Assembly: GCA_938045545.1 (NCBI GenBank)
Contig: CALIBN010000030.1
Span: 1-37,359 of the forward strand
Source: an uncultured archaeon
GTDB lineage: Archaea > Thermoproteota > EX4484-205 > JAAOZP01
Length of the DNA: 37,359 nt
Direction of reading: 5' to 3'
Positions 8,646 to 17,121 of this stretch are shown piece after piece. The translations under genes and the position numbers were made by a program. The notes under the pieces are model-generated. The model ran no database searches and was not told where the DNA came from. It worked only from the letters and a program-made list of their open reading frames with translations. The first letter of the stretch is position 1, and each line of letters opens with the position of its first letter.

Positions 8646-9114
8646 ACTGGGTATCAAAGGGCTGATTTTCTATTCTCCAGCCTATGCTACTAATGCTTCC
8701 GCCCTCCTGTTCAGGGGCAGGAGACAAATAGACTTTGGAAGAGTTTTCATAGATGGTAAACCGATCTTTGGAAGTGGTAAAACTTTCAGGGGCTTCTTCC
8801 TAGGTCTAGTAACAGGGACTCTCACAGGGATCATCGTAGGCAATCCGGCTGCAGCGTCGTTTCTAACTAGTCTCGGAGCATTGCTAGGAGACCTGACGGG
8901 GGCTTTCATTAAAAGAAGGCTTTCGATAAAACCGGGTGATCCCGCGCCTGTTCTCGACCAGTTTGACTTCATGCTTGGCGCAACACTCTTGTCACAGCCT
9001 TGGAATTATTTGGATCCGCGTGCAATCATAATAATCATGGCTTTAACACCGGCAGTCCACCTGGTTTCAAACTTCTCAGCCTTCCTTCTTAAAATAAAAA
9101 AGGTGCCGTGGTGA
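8623..9114 (+). CDS. carS: CDP-archaeol synthase
   Basis: Integral membrane enzyme (DUF46) that activates unsaturated archaeol phosphate with CTP to make CDP-archaeol, the step before polar head-group attachment. Diagnostic motifs: FIDGKPIFGSGKTFRGF (about 46-62), FIKRRLSIKPGDPAPVLDQF and the terminal H..SNF...LKIKKVPW, all in family order, separated by hydrophobic segments. 163 residues is the usual length. The start may be the ATG at 8623 or at 8638; both overlap the preceding gene. Its neighbourhood to the anhydromevalonate operon places isoprenoid precursor and lipid head steps side by side. Confidence 0.95.
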   Translation: MLVQEMFELGIKGLIFYSPAYATNASALLFRGRRQIDFGRVFIDGKPIFGSGKTFRGFFLGLVTGTLTGIIVGNPAAASFLTSLGALLGDLTGAFIKRRLSIKPGDPAPVLDQFDFMLGATLLSQPWNYLDPRAIIIIMALTPAVHLVSNFSAFLLKIKKVPW

Positions 9115-9129
9115 AGCCTAATGCCCCGT

Positions 9130-9576
9130 CTACCTTAAGGCTGTTGACTTAAGGTAATCCAGCCCAACTATCATCAGCAGAGATATTGTTAAAAGGATTA
9201 TTCCAAATATTATGATTGTGTTCTTCTGGGAAACGGACCTTGACCCCCTAACCAGCAGAATCGTTCCCATGCCTGCGAAAAGATAGGAGATAAGCATGTA
9301 AATCATCTCTAAGCCCGTTTGTGAAAGGTAGTCGCCCAATGCCCTGGGAATGTAGAAGTAGACGCCGTACCCGTAGGATGATAGATCTATCATCCACGGG
9401 ACTGCCTGAAAGTAAGTAATCACGTAGGTTGCTCCCGACAGGAACGCTCCTATGGCGATGGTTAAACCTATCAGGATGAGCATGTTTACAAATTCTCCTC
9501 CACGGATTACACCCGCCTTCTCGCTCCACTTCCTTATTTTCTCCATCAAGTATTCCGGCAACAGCAGTGGGTTCAT
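9130..9576 (-). CDS. Conserved-looking membrane protein of unknown function
   Basis: 148 residues with three clear hydrophobic segments (about 32-56, 88-108 and 119-140) and a charged N-terminal amphipathic start (EYLMEKIRKWSEK). The loop between the first two segments is rich in Tyr and Phe (SSYGYGVYFYIPRA) and is probably exposed outside. No family recognised. It converges on carS with 15 bp between, and is divergent from the zinc protein at 9667. Coding is supported by the consistent hydrophobic periodicity and an ATG start close to a divergent promoter region. Confidence 0.6.
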   Translation of the reverse strand: MNPLLLPEYLMEKIRKWSEKAGVIRGGEFVNMLILIGLTIAIGAFLSGATYVITYFQAVPWMIDLSSYGYGVYFYIPRALGDYLSQTGLEMIYMLISYLFAGMGTILLVRGSRSVSQKNTIIIFGIILLTISLLMIVGLDYLKSTALR

Positions 9577-9649
9577 ATACTTGGGTTTCTGGCTTGAAAT
9601 AGCGATTTAAGCATTTCCTTTCCACTTTAAAAAGGTTTTTAAACGGCTG

Positions 9650-9665
9650 AGGAGCTGGGGCTCCT
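9650..9665 (+). promoter_or_regulatory. Hairpin over the start region of the zinc protein
   Basis: Inverted repeat AGGAGC-TGGG-GCTCCT ends one base before the ATG at 9667. If transcribed it would lock the Shine-Dalgarno-like AGGAG in a stem. However a TATA element (tttttaaac, about 9636-9644) sits about 26 nt before the ATG, so the mRNA is probably leaderless and the hairpin may act only in DNA or in read-through RNA. Confidence 0.35.
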
Positions 9666-9666
9666 G

Positions 9667-9954
9667 ATGAAAGCCAGTTCTGGAAAATGCATAGCCTGCG
9701 AGAGGAGCATTGAAACAGGGTCTGAACCGTCTTTCTGCAGGTTTCACCTGGAAACGTATAGAAGTATTGTGAGGAACTATGAAAACTGGAGGAACGCATA
9801 CGGTGATTTAACGCCAGAGGAGTTTCTCAAAAGGCTGGAGAACAATGATTATGCGGGTAAATGGGTTAAGGAGGTTGCGCGCGTCATGCTTTCAAACCGC
9901 GGGTTGCTCCAGTTTTTCCTGAACGATCTGTCTTACTCGGGCAGGAAGGGTTGA
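9667..9954 (+). CDS. Small zinc-binding protein, unknown function
   Basis: 95 residues. An N-terminal CIACERSI plus a downstream FCRFH gives a CxxC...CxxH set that could bind one zinc ion; the rest is helical with YENWRNAYGDLTPEEF and NDYAGKWVKEVARVM. I recall similar small archaeal proteins but no named family. The last 71 bases overlap the 3' end of topA on the other strand, so both C-termini are encoded by the same DNA. ATG start, TATA element about 26 nt upstream. Confidence 0.65.
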   Translation: MKASSGKCIACERSIETGSEPSFCRFHLETYRSIVRNYENWRNAYGDLTPEEFLKRLENNDYAGKWVKEVARVMLSNRGLLQFFLNDLSYSGRKG

Positions 9955-11986
9955 CGCATAGAAGCCAAGGCCTCCCTCTAGTAATAACTCTCACCACAGG
10001 CCATCCGCAGATCTTGCAAGTCCTCTCGGTAACGTAAACCCTGCTAGGATTCTGAGGCAAGGGTATGGTGAGGCTGCATTTTTTCTCAAAAACATTCGTG
10101 CATATCCCAAACCTTTTGCCAGTCTTCCTTGAAACAATCATCCTGAGTTCTCCTTCTCTACATAAGGGACATTTCCCAAGAGTGTTCTTCCCCCTGAGTA
10201 TTGATATTATTGAGCTTGAAAGATGTTTACCAATATGCTCTTCGTTGGCCTCCACTTCCCTGAGTATTTCAGCCAACTCGGTTTTCGCCAAGCTTATAAC
10301 CTTCTCCTCATCGATAAGCCCCTTCTCTATCTTCTCCATATTGGCCTCAACTTCTCTAGTCATTTCAACAGAGAGAATCTTTGGTGAAAACCTGTTTAAG
10401 GCAGAAACTAGGCTAAACCCTAAATCGGTTACGACTATAGACCTGCCAGCTATATAGCCCCTCTTGTAGAGCGTCTCAACTATCTCCGCTCGAGTCGCCT
10501 TGGTTCCTATTCCAAGCCTCTCCATCTCCCTCACGAGGGAAGCTGGATTATAGCGGTGCGGAGGGTTTGTGAACCTCTCCTCAGAAATAATCCTTCGAAC
10601 AGACACGCGTTCACCCTCTTTAAGCTGAGGTATTATCCTCTCCTCGGGAGCATAGTAGGGCGAGTATACTTCCAACCATCCTTTCTTAACGATCTCGCTG
10701 CCCCTAAGGGTGAATCTTTCGCTCCCAAGCTTCAAAGAGACTCTGCAAACAGCCTTCTCCGCATCCTCGTCGAAAGCCGCTAGGAATCGCCTAGTCACTA
10801 AATCGAGTATTTTAAGCTGGTCGGTGCTTAAACCCGATTTCTGTTCCCCGGTGGGGTAGATGGCGGGATGCGCCGGGTCATCTTTCTCACCCTGCTTAGG
10901 CGTTAAAACATGTCTGGAAAGTATTTTTTCAACAGTCTTTGAGTAAGCAGGGTTTTCCGCAAGCTTTTCAAGTATTTCCCCGTAACCTATGTCCGGGGGC
11001 AGTTTCTGCGAGGATGTTCTAGGATATGAGATTAAAGCGTTCAAGTAAAGCGTCTCAGCAATGTTGAGCGTTCTTGAAGGGGTGAAGCCGAAAAAGCTGT
11101 AAGCCTCTCTTTGGAGGGTAGACAGGTCAAACGGCTCCGGGACGCTTACCTTCTCAATCTTCCTCTCAACCTTCTCAACCAGGGCTTGCTTAGAATCCGC
11201 TTTTTCAACGATTCTCCTCGCTTCTGCGAGACTGTTCACCCTGTCCTTCTCATGCGTAGCCTCATAGGTCTTACCGTTAATTATAATCTCCGCCTTTAAA
11301 ACCCAGTAGGGAGTGGGGATGAAGGTTTCTATGGCGATCTCTCTCTCAACAAGCAGGTTTAAAGTCGGTGTTTGAACTCTGCCAACGCTGAGGACATAGG
11401 GTGTTCTTACAAAACGCGTCACGGACCGTGTTAAAGCCCTAGAAAGGTTTATCCCGTATAGAAAGTCAACTATGTGGCGGGTCTCGCCTGCTTTCACCAG
11501 GCCCATGTCTAAACCGGGCTTCATTTTTCGAAAAGCCTCCCGAATCTCTTTCTTCGTCAACGTTGAAAGCTTCATCCTGAAAACCCTGTTCTCCTCCTCG
11601 GAGACCCTGTAGAGGAACCTTAGAACATTATATCCTATTAGGCTTCCCTCAATATCATAGTCGCATGCGTTGACATAGTAGTCCACACCGTTGCTCATAC
11701 CGCTCATCTCCTCAAGCCATTTCTCAAGCCTCCTGTTCTTCTCGACGATATGCTTCGGAACCCACTCGTAGTCGAAGACAGGATAGGATAGCCTATTCCT
11801 GTTTCTCGTCGTCAGCTCATACAGGTGGCCTAGGGCTGTTGTAACCAGTATCTCAGAATCCCCGTTTCTAACGAGGAAAGAGGGCACGACCCTGCCTATT
11901 CTCCGAGGCTTCGACTCGGGGTCTAAAGCCTCGGAAATCCTTCTCGCCGCCTCCGGCTTCTCAGCGATTATTAGATACTTAGACAA
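9884..11986 (-). CDS. topA: Type IA DNA topoisomerase
   Basis: About 700-residue type IA topoisomerase that relaxes or decatenates DNA by single-strand passage. Toprim domain at the N-terminus with YLIIAEKPEAARR and the acidic DYDIEG triad; the active-site Tyr lies in ALISYPRTSSQ (about residue 321). The C-terminus carries two zinc ribbons (CPLCREGELR...GICTN...C and CKICGWPV...CVNPSC). I place the start at the TTG of 11986 (SKYLIIAEK follows) because a TATA element at about 12011-12017 lies 27 nt upstream, giving a leaderless mRNA; a TTG at 12007 would overlap that element. No helicase domain, so it is not reverse gyrase. Confidence 0.93.
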   Translation of the reverse strand: MSKYLIIAEKPEAARRISEALDPESKPRRIGRVVPSFLVRNGDSEILVTTALGHLYELTTRNRNRLSYPVFDYEWVPKHIVEKNRRLEKWLEEMSGMSNGVDYYVNACDYDIEGSLIGYNVLRFLYRVSEEENRVFRMKLSTLTKKEIREAFRKMKPGLDMGLVKAGETRHIVDFLYGINLSRALTRSVTRFVRTPYVLSVGRVQTPTLNLLVEREIAIETFIPTPYWVLKAEIIINGKTYEATHEKDRVNSLAEARRIVEKADSKQALVEKVERKIEKVSVPEPFDLSTLQREAYSFFGFTPSRTLNIAETLYLNALISYPRTSSQKLPPDIGYGEILEKLAENPAYSKTVEKILSRHVLTPKQGEKDDPAHPAIYPTGEQKSGLSTDQLKILDLVTRRFLAAFDEDAEKAVCRVSLKLGSERFTLRGSEIVKKGWLEVYSPYYAPEERIIPQLKEGERVSVRRIISEERFTNPPHRYNPASLVREMERLGIGTKATRAEIVETLYKRGYIAGRSIVVTDLGFSLVSALNRFSPKILSVEMTREVEANMEKIEKGLIDEEKVISLAKTELAEILREVEANEEHIGKHLSSSIISILRGKNTLGKCPLCREGELRMIVSRKTGKRFGICTNVFEKKCSLTIPLPQNPSRVYVTERTCKICGWPVVRVITRGRPWLLCVNPSCPSKTDRSGKTGATRGLKA

Positions 11987-12010
11987 GGCTTCTACTCCCG
12001 TAGGCAAATG

Positions 12011-12017
12011 TTTAAAT
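12011..12017 (-). promoter_or_regulatory. TATA element of topA
   Basis: ATTTAAA on the minus strand, centred about 27 nt upstream of the TTG at 11986. This spacing fits leaderless transcription and decides the start call for topA. Confidence 0.5.
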
Positions 12018-12111
12018 CGCTTTTGCGCGCTCCGCTTTTAAAATTTTCACGTTTAAAATAGATTTTTATACTTCCTTCCGAGGCCGAAAATGAAGGGTAG
12101 ACGAGTAAAAA

Positions 12112-14688
12112 ATGATGAGGGTCAGGGAGGTCTTTGGAAAAGCCTCGAGAATCAGGCCCAGTATTAGCCTAGAATCCTACGTTAAAACATCCATGTTTAT
12201 CGCCATCATACTCATGTCTATAGCCATAAGGTTCCACAACCTCCCCCTCGGGTTCTACTTGGGTGAGTTCGACCCATTCTGGCATTACCGCAGCGCAGAA
12301 TACATAATGGAGAACGGTGTCCCCGCCTTCTTAGAATGGGTTGATCCCTTAAGCTGGTATCCCTATGGCAGGGCTGCTGCAGCATCCACGCCCATCGGCC
12401 TCCCCCTGGCGGCGGTAGCTATCCACGGTTTCCTTAACATGCTGGGTTTTTCACTCCCCCTGATGGATGTGGCGATAATCTTCCCGCCTTTCGTATCAGT
12501 GCTGGCTGTTGTCGCCATATTCTTCATGGGTAGAGAGGTTTCCGGCGACGACTGGGTCGGCCTGCTCGCGATGCTGCTCCTAGCTTTCAACGGAAGCTTC
12601 ATCGACAGGACGCACATGGGGTTTTTCAAGCACGAGAGCCTAGGCATACCGCTCATAGCGATCTCCGCATACCTCTATTTTAAAGCGGTCAAATCAGAGT
12701 CTTTAAACAGGGTAATAGTTTTCTCTGTGCTGTCGGGCTTGGTTCTAGGCTATCTCTGCATTTCTTGGACTGCTTACGTTTACATGATCGGGCTTGTTAC
12801 ATTGTTTTCAGTGCTCGTAGCGCTTTTCCTAGACGTTGGTTCGGCGGAGAGAACGTTAATCTCTTTCACGATAACCATAGGCCTCTCGATGCTTATTGCA
12901 GTCCAGTTTCCGAGACCCGGGGAGAGCGCCATATACTCCATATACTATATTGCGGTAATCGTAGGCTTCGTAATCATACTCCTAACGAAATACCTTAAAA
13001 GAGTGGAGTCGTCGCTGACACTCCCCATTTTAACAGGCTTCATCGCAATCGGTCTGTCTGCAACCCTCCTGCTTTTCAACACCGGCTTATTCTCCTCTCT
13101 TCTAGGCAAGCTCATGGCTGTGATAAATCCCTCAGCCCGTTTCGAGCAGCCAATAGTTGAGTCCGTGGCTGAACACAAGATGGGCACGTGGTATTCTCTT
13201 TTCCTAGACCACGGGCTCCTGCTATTATTATTCATGATTGGGACAGTTTTAAGTGTTCTGCGGGGCGACAGGCTTAGCAGGCTTTTCATCATATCGGCAG
13301 GGTTGAGCTCGCTCTACTTCGCGAACATGATGGTGAGAATAGGCCTAGTGTTCTCCCCGTTTGTCTCGCTCATAGCTGCAGTAGGCTGCTCGTCGCTCAT
13401 AGGCCTATCCTACCCTGCGGTTTCCGAAAGGATAAGAATGGGTAGGAGGGTCGCTACGCCCGGTAGAAGAAGCATCCTGGGGGTGATATTTGCATCTGTC
13501 TTAATACTCTACATGGGTTACCACGGTATTAACACGGGTATTGCACACATGCAGCAGGAGGGCGGCGCATCCCTCCCCACCTCTTCAATCCCATATCCAG
13601 GCTCCTTCCCAGACTGGATTGAAACGTTAACCTGGATACGGTATAATACTCCTCCAGGCTCAGTGGTTCTTTCATGGTGGGACTATGGCTACTGGATTAC
13701 CTCTCTGGGCAAGAGGCCGACCCTGATAGATAACGCGACGATAAACTCTACACAGGTTGCAGTTGTCGGGAGAATATTCATGTCCAACGATACTGTCGCA
13801 ATACCCATGTTGAGGAAATACAATGTTTCATACATCGTTGTTTTCACAACGCTTCCATTACATTGGTATATTGGAACATGGGGGGATGAGGCTAAGTGGA
13901 CATGGATGGCTGCCATAGGGTATGATTTAAGGCCTGTGAACGCGAGCTACGCGTGGATCTCAGACGACTATAGGAAAGGAGGATATGCCGACTTAAACCT
14001 CACCCGGGAGATGCAGAACACTAATCTGGTTTCAGGATATAATGTAAAATATCTTCCGGCGGGCGTAGTTCTGCCTAGAGGAGACTCGGTTCTTACGAGG
14101 CTCATGGTTAACGCATACATGCAGGCTATTAAGACTATGGGGATTTACCCGGTTGAAAAATTCCAGCTCTCCACCTCACCGTTCTACGAGCTGGTTTTCC
14201 TCTCTCCATCCTACGGGTTTGTATCCGTGTACAAGGTGAATTACAACGCATCCTACGGGGAGGAGTCGCTGGTCTTAGGCTCGTCCCCGGGCACGGTTTT
14301 GAGAAACTCTTCGAAGCTCTACCCCTTGCCGCTAATACCCGGTGTTAGCATGGTGGTGAACATTAAGAGTGTTCACGTGTCTGAGGGCACGGCTGAAGTG
14401 GGGAATGCTTCAATAGTTTTGAAGGCGAATGCTTCCCTGATAGTCAAGATAAACGGGGAGGTTGAGAAGACTTACCCTGCTTCCCCGGGAGAATACAGGC
14501 TCAATTATAGAGATGCCCTCCTCGAGATAATGGTTAATGGAACACTGGTTGAAACCCTTCCGCTGCCTGAGGACTTGAAAAGCATTGAAGCTGGATTCCT
14601 GCAATTTGCTGAAGGCGTTGAGGAAGGCAACATAACTAGCTATGCTTTCTCATACGTCGTGTACGAGGTTAGAGTAGAAGTTTCCTAA
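12112..14688 (+). CDS. aglB: Oligosaccharyltransferase AglB (STT3 family)
   Basis: 858-residue membrane enzyme that transfers lipid-linked glycans to Asn in exported proteins. The N-terminal two-thirds holds about a dozen hydrophobic segments; the first outer loop contains the metal-binding GEFDPFWHYR (about 50-60), and the soluble C-terminal domain begins near the hallmark WWDYG (522-526, in SWWDYGYWITSLGKRP). Several N-x-S/T sequons lie in its own outer domain, for example NATINST and NVSY. Start ATG at 12112, with a second ATG next to it. A TATA-like tttttatactt at 12062-12072 lies in the space shared with topA. Confidence 0.96.
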   Translation: MMRVREVFGKASRIRPSISLESYVKTSMFIAIILMSIAIRFHNLPLGFYLGEFDPFWHYRSAEYIMENGVPAFLEWVDPLSWYPYGRAAAASTPIGLPLAAVAIHGFLNMLGFSLPLMDVAIIFPPFVSVLAVVAIFFMGREVSGDDWVGLLAMLLLAFNGSFIDRTHMGFFKHESLGIPLIAISAYLYFKAVKSESLNRVIVFSVLSGLVLGYLCISWTAYVYMIGLVTLFSVLVALFLDVGSAERTLISFTITIGLSMLIAVQFPRPGESAIYSIYYIAVIVGFVIILLTKYLKRVESSLTLPILTGFIAIGLSATLLLFNTGLFSSLLGKLMAVINPSARFEQPIVESVAEHKMGTWYSLFLDHGLLLLLFMIGTVLSVLRGDRLSRLFIISAGLSSLYFANMMVRIGLVFSPFVSLIAAVGCSSLIGLSYPAVSERIRMGRRVATPGRRSILGVIFASVLILYMGYHGINTGIAHMQQEGGASLPTSSIPYPGSFPDWIETLTWIRYNTPPGSVVLSWWDYGYWITSLGKRPTLIDNATINSTQVAVVGRIFMSNDTVAIPMLRKYNVSYIVVFTTLPLHWYIGTWGDEAKWTWMAAIGYDLRPVNASYAWISDDYRKGGYADLNLTREMQNTNLVSGYNVKYLPAGVVLPRGDSVLTRLMVNAYMQAIKTMGIYPVEKFQLSTSPFYELVFLSPSYGFVSVYKVNYNASYGEESLVLGSSPGTVLRNSSKLYPLPLIPGVSMVVNIKSVHVSEGTAEVGNASIVLKANASLIVKINGEVEKTYPASPGEYRLNYRDALLEIMVNGTLVETLPLPEDLKSIEAGFLQFAEGVEEGNITSYAFSYVVYEVRVEVS

Positions 14689-14697
14689 CCGTCTAAG

Positions 14698-15525
14698 TCA
14701 GCTCACGTAATCCGGAAGCCTGAACGACTCAGCTATTCTACGCGCCCTCTCATCCTGCATTAACTGTCTAACCTTCTTCTCATACCTGCTTATTATCTCG
14801 TTTATCCTCTCCTCCTCGCGTTGAAAGTCTTCAATATCCAGTTTAAGATTCAGGAACCTGTTCAACACGTTTAAAACCTGCCTGGAGCCCTCGGCGTCTG
14901 GACGTATGCTGGTTGTTTCTCCCAGTATGCATACAGCGTCAATCCCCATTATGCTGCTTAATCCTAAAATTATTCCTGACAATCCGACCACGGGGGTTCC
15001 TATTTCAGCCTTCCTGCAACCCGCTTCTTCAAGCTTTTTCAAAAGCTGCTTGCTGCTTGCGAAGCCTATTGCCTTCTTAGATTCCGATGCGGAAACGTGG
15101 CCTCCAGCAGTAACTATCAGCCTAACTCTCCGTTTAACCAGGAATTTCAACATTTTCATGGCAACGTCATACTCTCCCCAGATGTTTTCCAAGTGCTCGT
15201 CGGCTGTGACTACGAGGAGGTCGGAGCCGTTAAACTTGCTTTCACTCTTGTATATTTTCACCGCTGTGATTCTTGCCACGCCGTTTTTACCCACTATCAC
15301 CTGGTTGCTGAAATATGGGGATGTAACTATGCCTATGAGCCTTGTATTAAGCTTCCTTATCAGGTATCTCGATATTATTCCACCGATCCTACCTAGTCCA
15401 GGTAGTCCTATTATGACAACCGGGTTTTCAATCATAGTATTCCTCCTAACCCAGACCCTCGTCTCCATAAGCGGCATGTCTTTCACGTAAATTCTTGTCC
15501 ATTGCTTCTCAGACATCGTTTCCAC
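14698..15525 (-). CDS. PAC2 family protein (proteasome assembly chaperone-like)
   Basis: 275 residues of the PAC2/proteasome-assembly chaperone family. Recognisable elements are VVIIGLPGLGRIGGII, LIVTAGGHVSASESKK, the PVVGLSGIILGLSS segment and CILGETTS, followed by a charged C-terminal coiled coil (QREEERINEIISRYEKKV). In many archaea the gene lies directly after nop10 in the L44e-S27e-aIF2-alpha cluster, as it does in position here. The start is either the GTG at 15525 or the ATG at 15516. Confidence 0.88.
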   Translation of the reverse strand: METMSEKQWTRIYVKDMPLMETRVWVRRNTMIENPVVIIGLPGLGRIGGIISRYLIRKLNTRLIGIVTSPYFSNQVIVGKNGVARITAVKIYKSESKFNGSDLLVVTADEHLENIWGEYDVAMKMLKFLVKRRVRLIVTAGGHVSASESKKAIGFASSKQLLKKLEEAGCRKAEIGTPVVGLSGIILGLSSIMGIDAVCILGETTSIRPDAEGSRQVLNVLNRFLNLKLDIEDFQREEERINEIISRYEKKVRQLMQDERARRIAESFRLPDYVS

Positions 15526-15633
15526 TACTTCTGCTTAAAGTTGCTTAATAAATCTAAAGCTTGGCGACGCTCAGAGGAACGGAGGTTTACCGTTTAAACA
15601 CGCATGTTCCTAGGGATGCTTAGCTTTAAAAAC

Positions 15634-15641
15634 GCTTATAA
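15634..15641 (+). promoter_or_regulatory. TATA element of nop10
   Basis: GCTTATAA, centred about 24 nt before the ATG at 15662; consistent with a leaderless transcript. An additional ctttaaaaac stretch lies just upstream. It gives the inverted nop10 its own promoter. Confidence 0.5.
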
Positions 15642-15661
15642 TGTCACACTCTTGACTGATA

Positions 15662-15844
15662 ATGGTAATGGCGGCTAAGAAACTCCGTAAATGCCCAAGA
15701 TGCAAGAAGTACATGCTTGAAGAGGTTTGTAAGAAATGTGGTGTTCATACTCTTAGCCCCCACCCCCCTAAGTTCTCCCTTGAGGACCCCTTCCTAGAGT
15801 ATAAGGCTAGAGCACTGTTGGAAGCCTTGAAAGCATCCAGCTAG
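15662..15844 (+). CDS. nop10: H/ACA ribonucleoprotein Nop10
   Basis: 60-residue zinc-ribbon component of the H/ACA pseudouridine-guide complex (with Cbf5, L7Ae, Gar1). CPRCKKYMLEEVCKKCG supplies the zinc ligands and HTLSPHPPKFSLEDPF is the Cbf5-binding linker typical of the family. ATG at 15662 or 15668 (MAAKKLRK). It is convergent with aIF2-alpha and divergent from PAC2, whereas in many archaea all three run the same way; the gene appears flipped in place. Confidence 0.96.
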   Translation: MVMAAKKLRKCPRCKKYMLEEVCKKCGVHTLSPHPPKFSLEDPFLEYKARALLEALKASS

Positions 15845-15860
15845 TGCACTTGAAAAATCA

Positions 15861-16631
15861 TCAAGTTTTCTCAAGAGTCTTCAGAATTCCTCCCTCTCTC
15901 GCTGCGATTTCACTCAGCCTTGCTGCAATCTCGTCCGACAATTTCTTAATCTTCTTAGGCTCGCTGGAGGAAAGCGTTATAGAGTATCTTGGGGCGGCGA
16001 TCACCTTAACCTCCACCGTAACGTCTCTAGTCCCCATTTTTTCAACCTCTCCAAAAACCGTCTTCAACTTTTTTAAGCCATGTTTATCGATAAAGTATAG
16101 TCTCACCAGCATTTTCTTCTTAACCTTCTTTTTAATAAGCTCCTTGGCGGCAAGCTCATATATCGCGTCCCTAGCGTCGCCGCTAATTTTCGTTCTGGCT
16201 AAAGTGTTCTCACCCTCCATGATCGCTATTCTAAGCGCCTCAGTCAGGCTGCCGTATTTCTCGACAAGCCTCTCCTTAGTATCCTCTAAAACATCGTTGG
16301 GTAGTGAGAACCTCGCCGCAACCTGGTTGAAAATCTCAACAGCCTTTTTCTCCGCTCTCCACTTCCGCATGACTGAACGTGCTTCCGCCTTGTTAAGCTG
16401 CTTCAGCGATACGAAAACTCTTTCACCACTCCTGCTTATTTTTATGACTCTCACGACTATCATTTGACCGATCTTAAAGTCCTGCATGCTTCTCTCCTTA
16501 GGGATTTCTGAAACATGGAGGAAAACCTCCCTGTCTTTAATGTCCTCGTTTTCAAGAAGCAGGCCGAAATCAGTTATTTCCTTAACCCTGCAGACAAGCA
16601 GATCCCCTGCTGAAACTGTTTCACCCGGCAT
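15861..16631 (-). CDS. Translation initiation factor aIF2 alpha
   Basis: 256-residue alpha subunit of the initiator-tRNA carrier aIF2. N-terminal S1 domain with VKEITDFGLLLEN and FLHVSEIPKERS, central helical domain around KWRAEKKAVEIFN, and C-terminal alpha/beta domain with DVTVEVKVIAAPRYSITL. Length and domain order match the family. Preceded by S27e with one base between stop and start, so it is the last gene of the PriL-PriS-GINS-L44e-S27e-aIF2 operon. Confidence 0.96.
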   Translation of the reverse strand: MPGETVSAGDLLVCRVKEITDFGLLLENEDIKDREVFLHVSEIPKERSMQDFKIGQMIVVRVIKISRSGERVFVSLKQLNKAEARSVMRKWRAEKKAVEIFNQVAARFSLPNDVLEDTKERLVEKYGSLTEALRIAIMEGENTLARTKISGDARDAIYELAAKELIKKKVKKKMLVRLYFIDKHGLKKLKTVFGEVEKMGTRDVTVEVKVIAAPRYSITLSSSEPKKIKKLSDEIAARLSEIAAREGGILKTLEKT

Positions 16632-16632
16632 T

Positions 16633-16821
16633 CTAACTGTAAACCTCTATTATCTCCCCGAAAACCTTGCCTTTTCCACCTGTGCTTTTAACTATTGTTT
16701 TACCGCAGACTCTGCACTTGATGTTTGACGCTGGTCTTTCGAAAACTATTTGCTCGTTTTCACACTGGCTGCACTTAACCTTCAGGAAACGAGACCTTGG
16801 CTTAAACAGCAGCCTCTCCAT
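16633..16821 (-). CDS. rps27e: Ribosomal protein S27e
   Basis: 62-residue zinc-ribbon protein of the small subunit. Ligands are visible as VKCSQCENEQIVFER and IKCRVCGKTI, followed by the conserved STGGKGKVFGEI tail. Full family length. One base separates it from both neighbours, a sign of translational coupling. Confidence 0.97.
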   Translation of the reverse strand: MERLLFKPRSRFLKVKCSQCENEQIVFERPASNIKCRVCGKTIVKSTGGKGKVFGEIIEVYS

Positions 16822-16822
16822 T

Positions 16823-17101
16823 TCACCTAACCACCTCCAGCTTCTTGATCCTTATTCCTCTCTTCTGGACAACATAGCCGCATTTAGAGCATTTCAGCTT
16901 TAAAGTCTGTTTTTTAGTCGTTTTAACGGGTTTCGCCAGAGGAGCCTTCTGCCCCCCGTAGCCGTGTCTGTCAACCCTTTCATGATGCCTTTCCCCAGCA
17001 GCCATCTTCCTTCTTTTGCCTGTTTTCAGAAGGCTGACAGAGTGCTCAGTATACTGACGGCACTTAGGACAGTATGTGTTTATCTTATTAGGGATCTTCA
17101 T
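16823..17101 (-). CDS. rpl44e: Ribosomal protein L44e
   Basis: 92-residue large-subunit protein. MKIPNKINTYCPKCRQYTEH marks the start, with a second zinc pair in LKCSKCGYVVQKRG near the C-terminus and the conserved basic GERHHERVDRHGYGGQ loop near the E-site tRNA. The frame extends 33 codons upstream, but those residues lie inside the GINS gene and are not part of the family, so the ATG at 17101 is chosen. Confidence 0.97.
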   Translation of the reverse strand: MKIPNKINTYCPKCRQYTEHSVSLLKTGKRRKMAAGERHHERVDRHGYGGQKAPLAKPVKTTKKQTLKLKCSKCGYVVQKRGIRIKKLEVVR

Positions 17102-17121
17102 GCGTCTGCGTGCTGGGAGCC

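Noticed and set aside
9884..11986. Reverse gyrase
   Set aside because: No helicase domain is fused; the protein starts directly with the Toprim domain.
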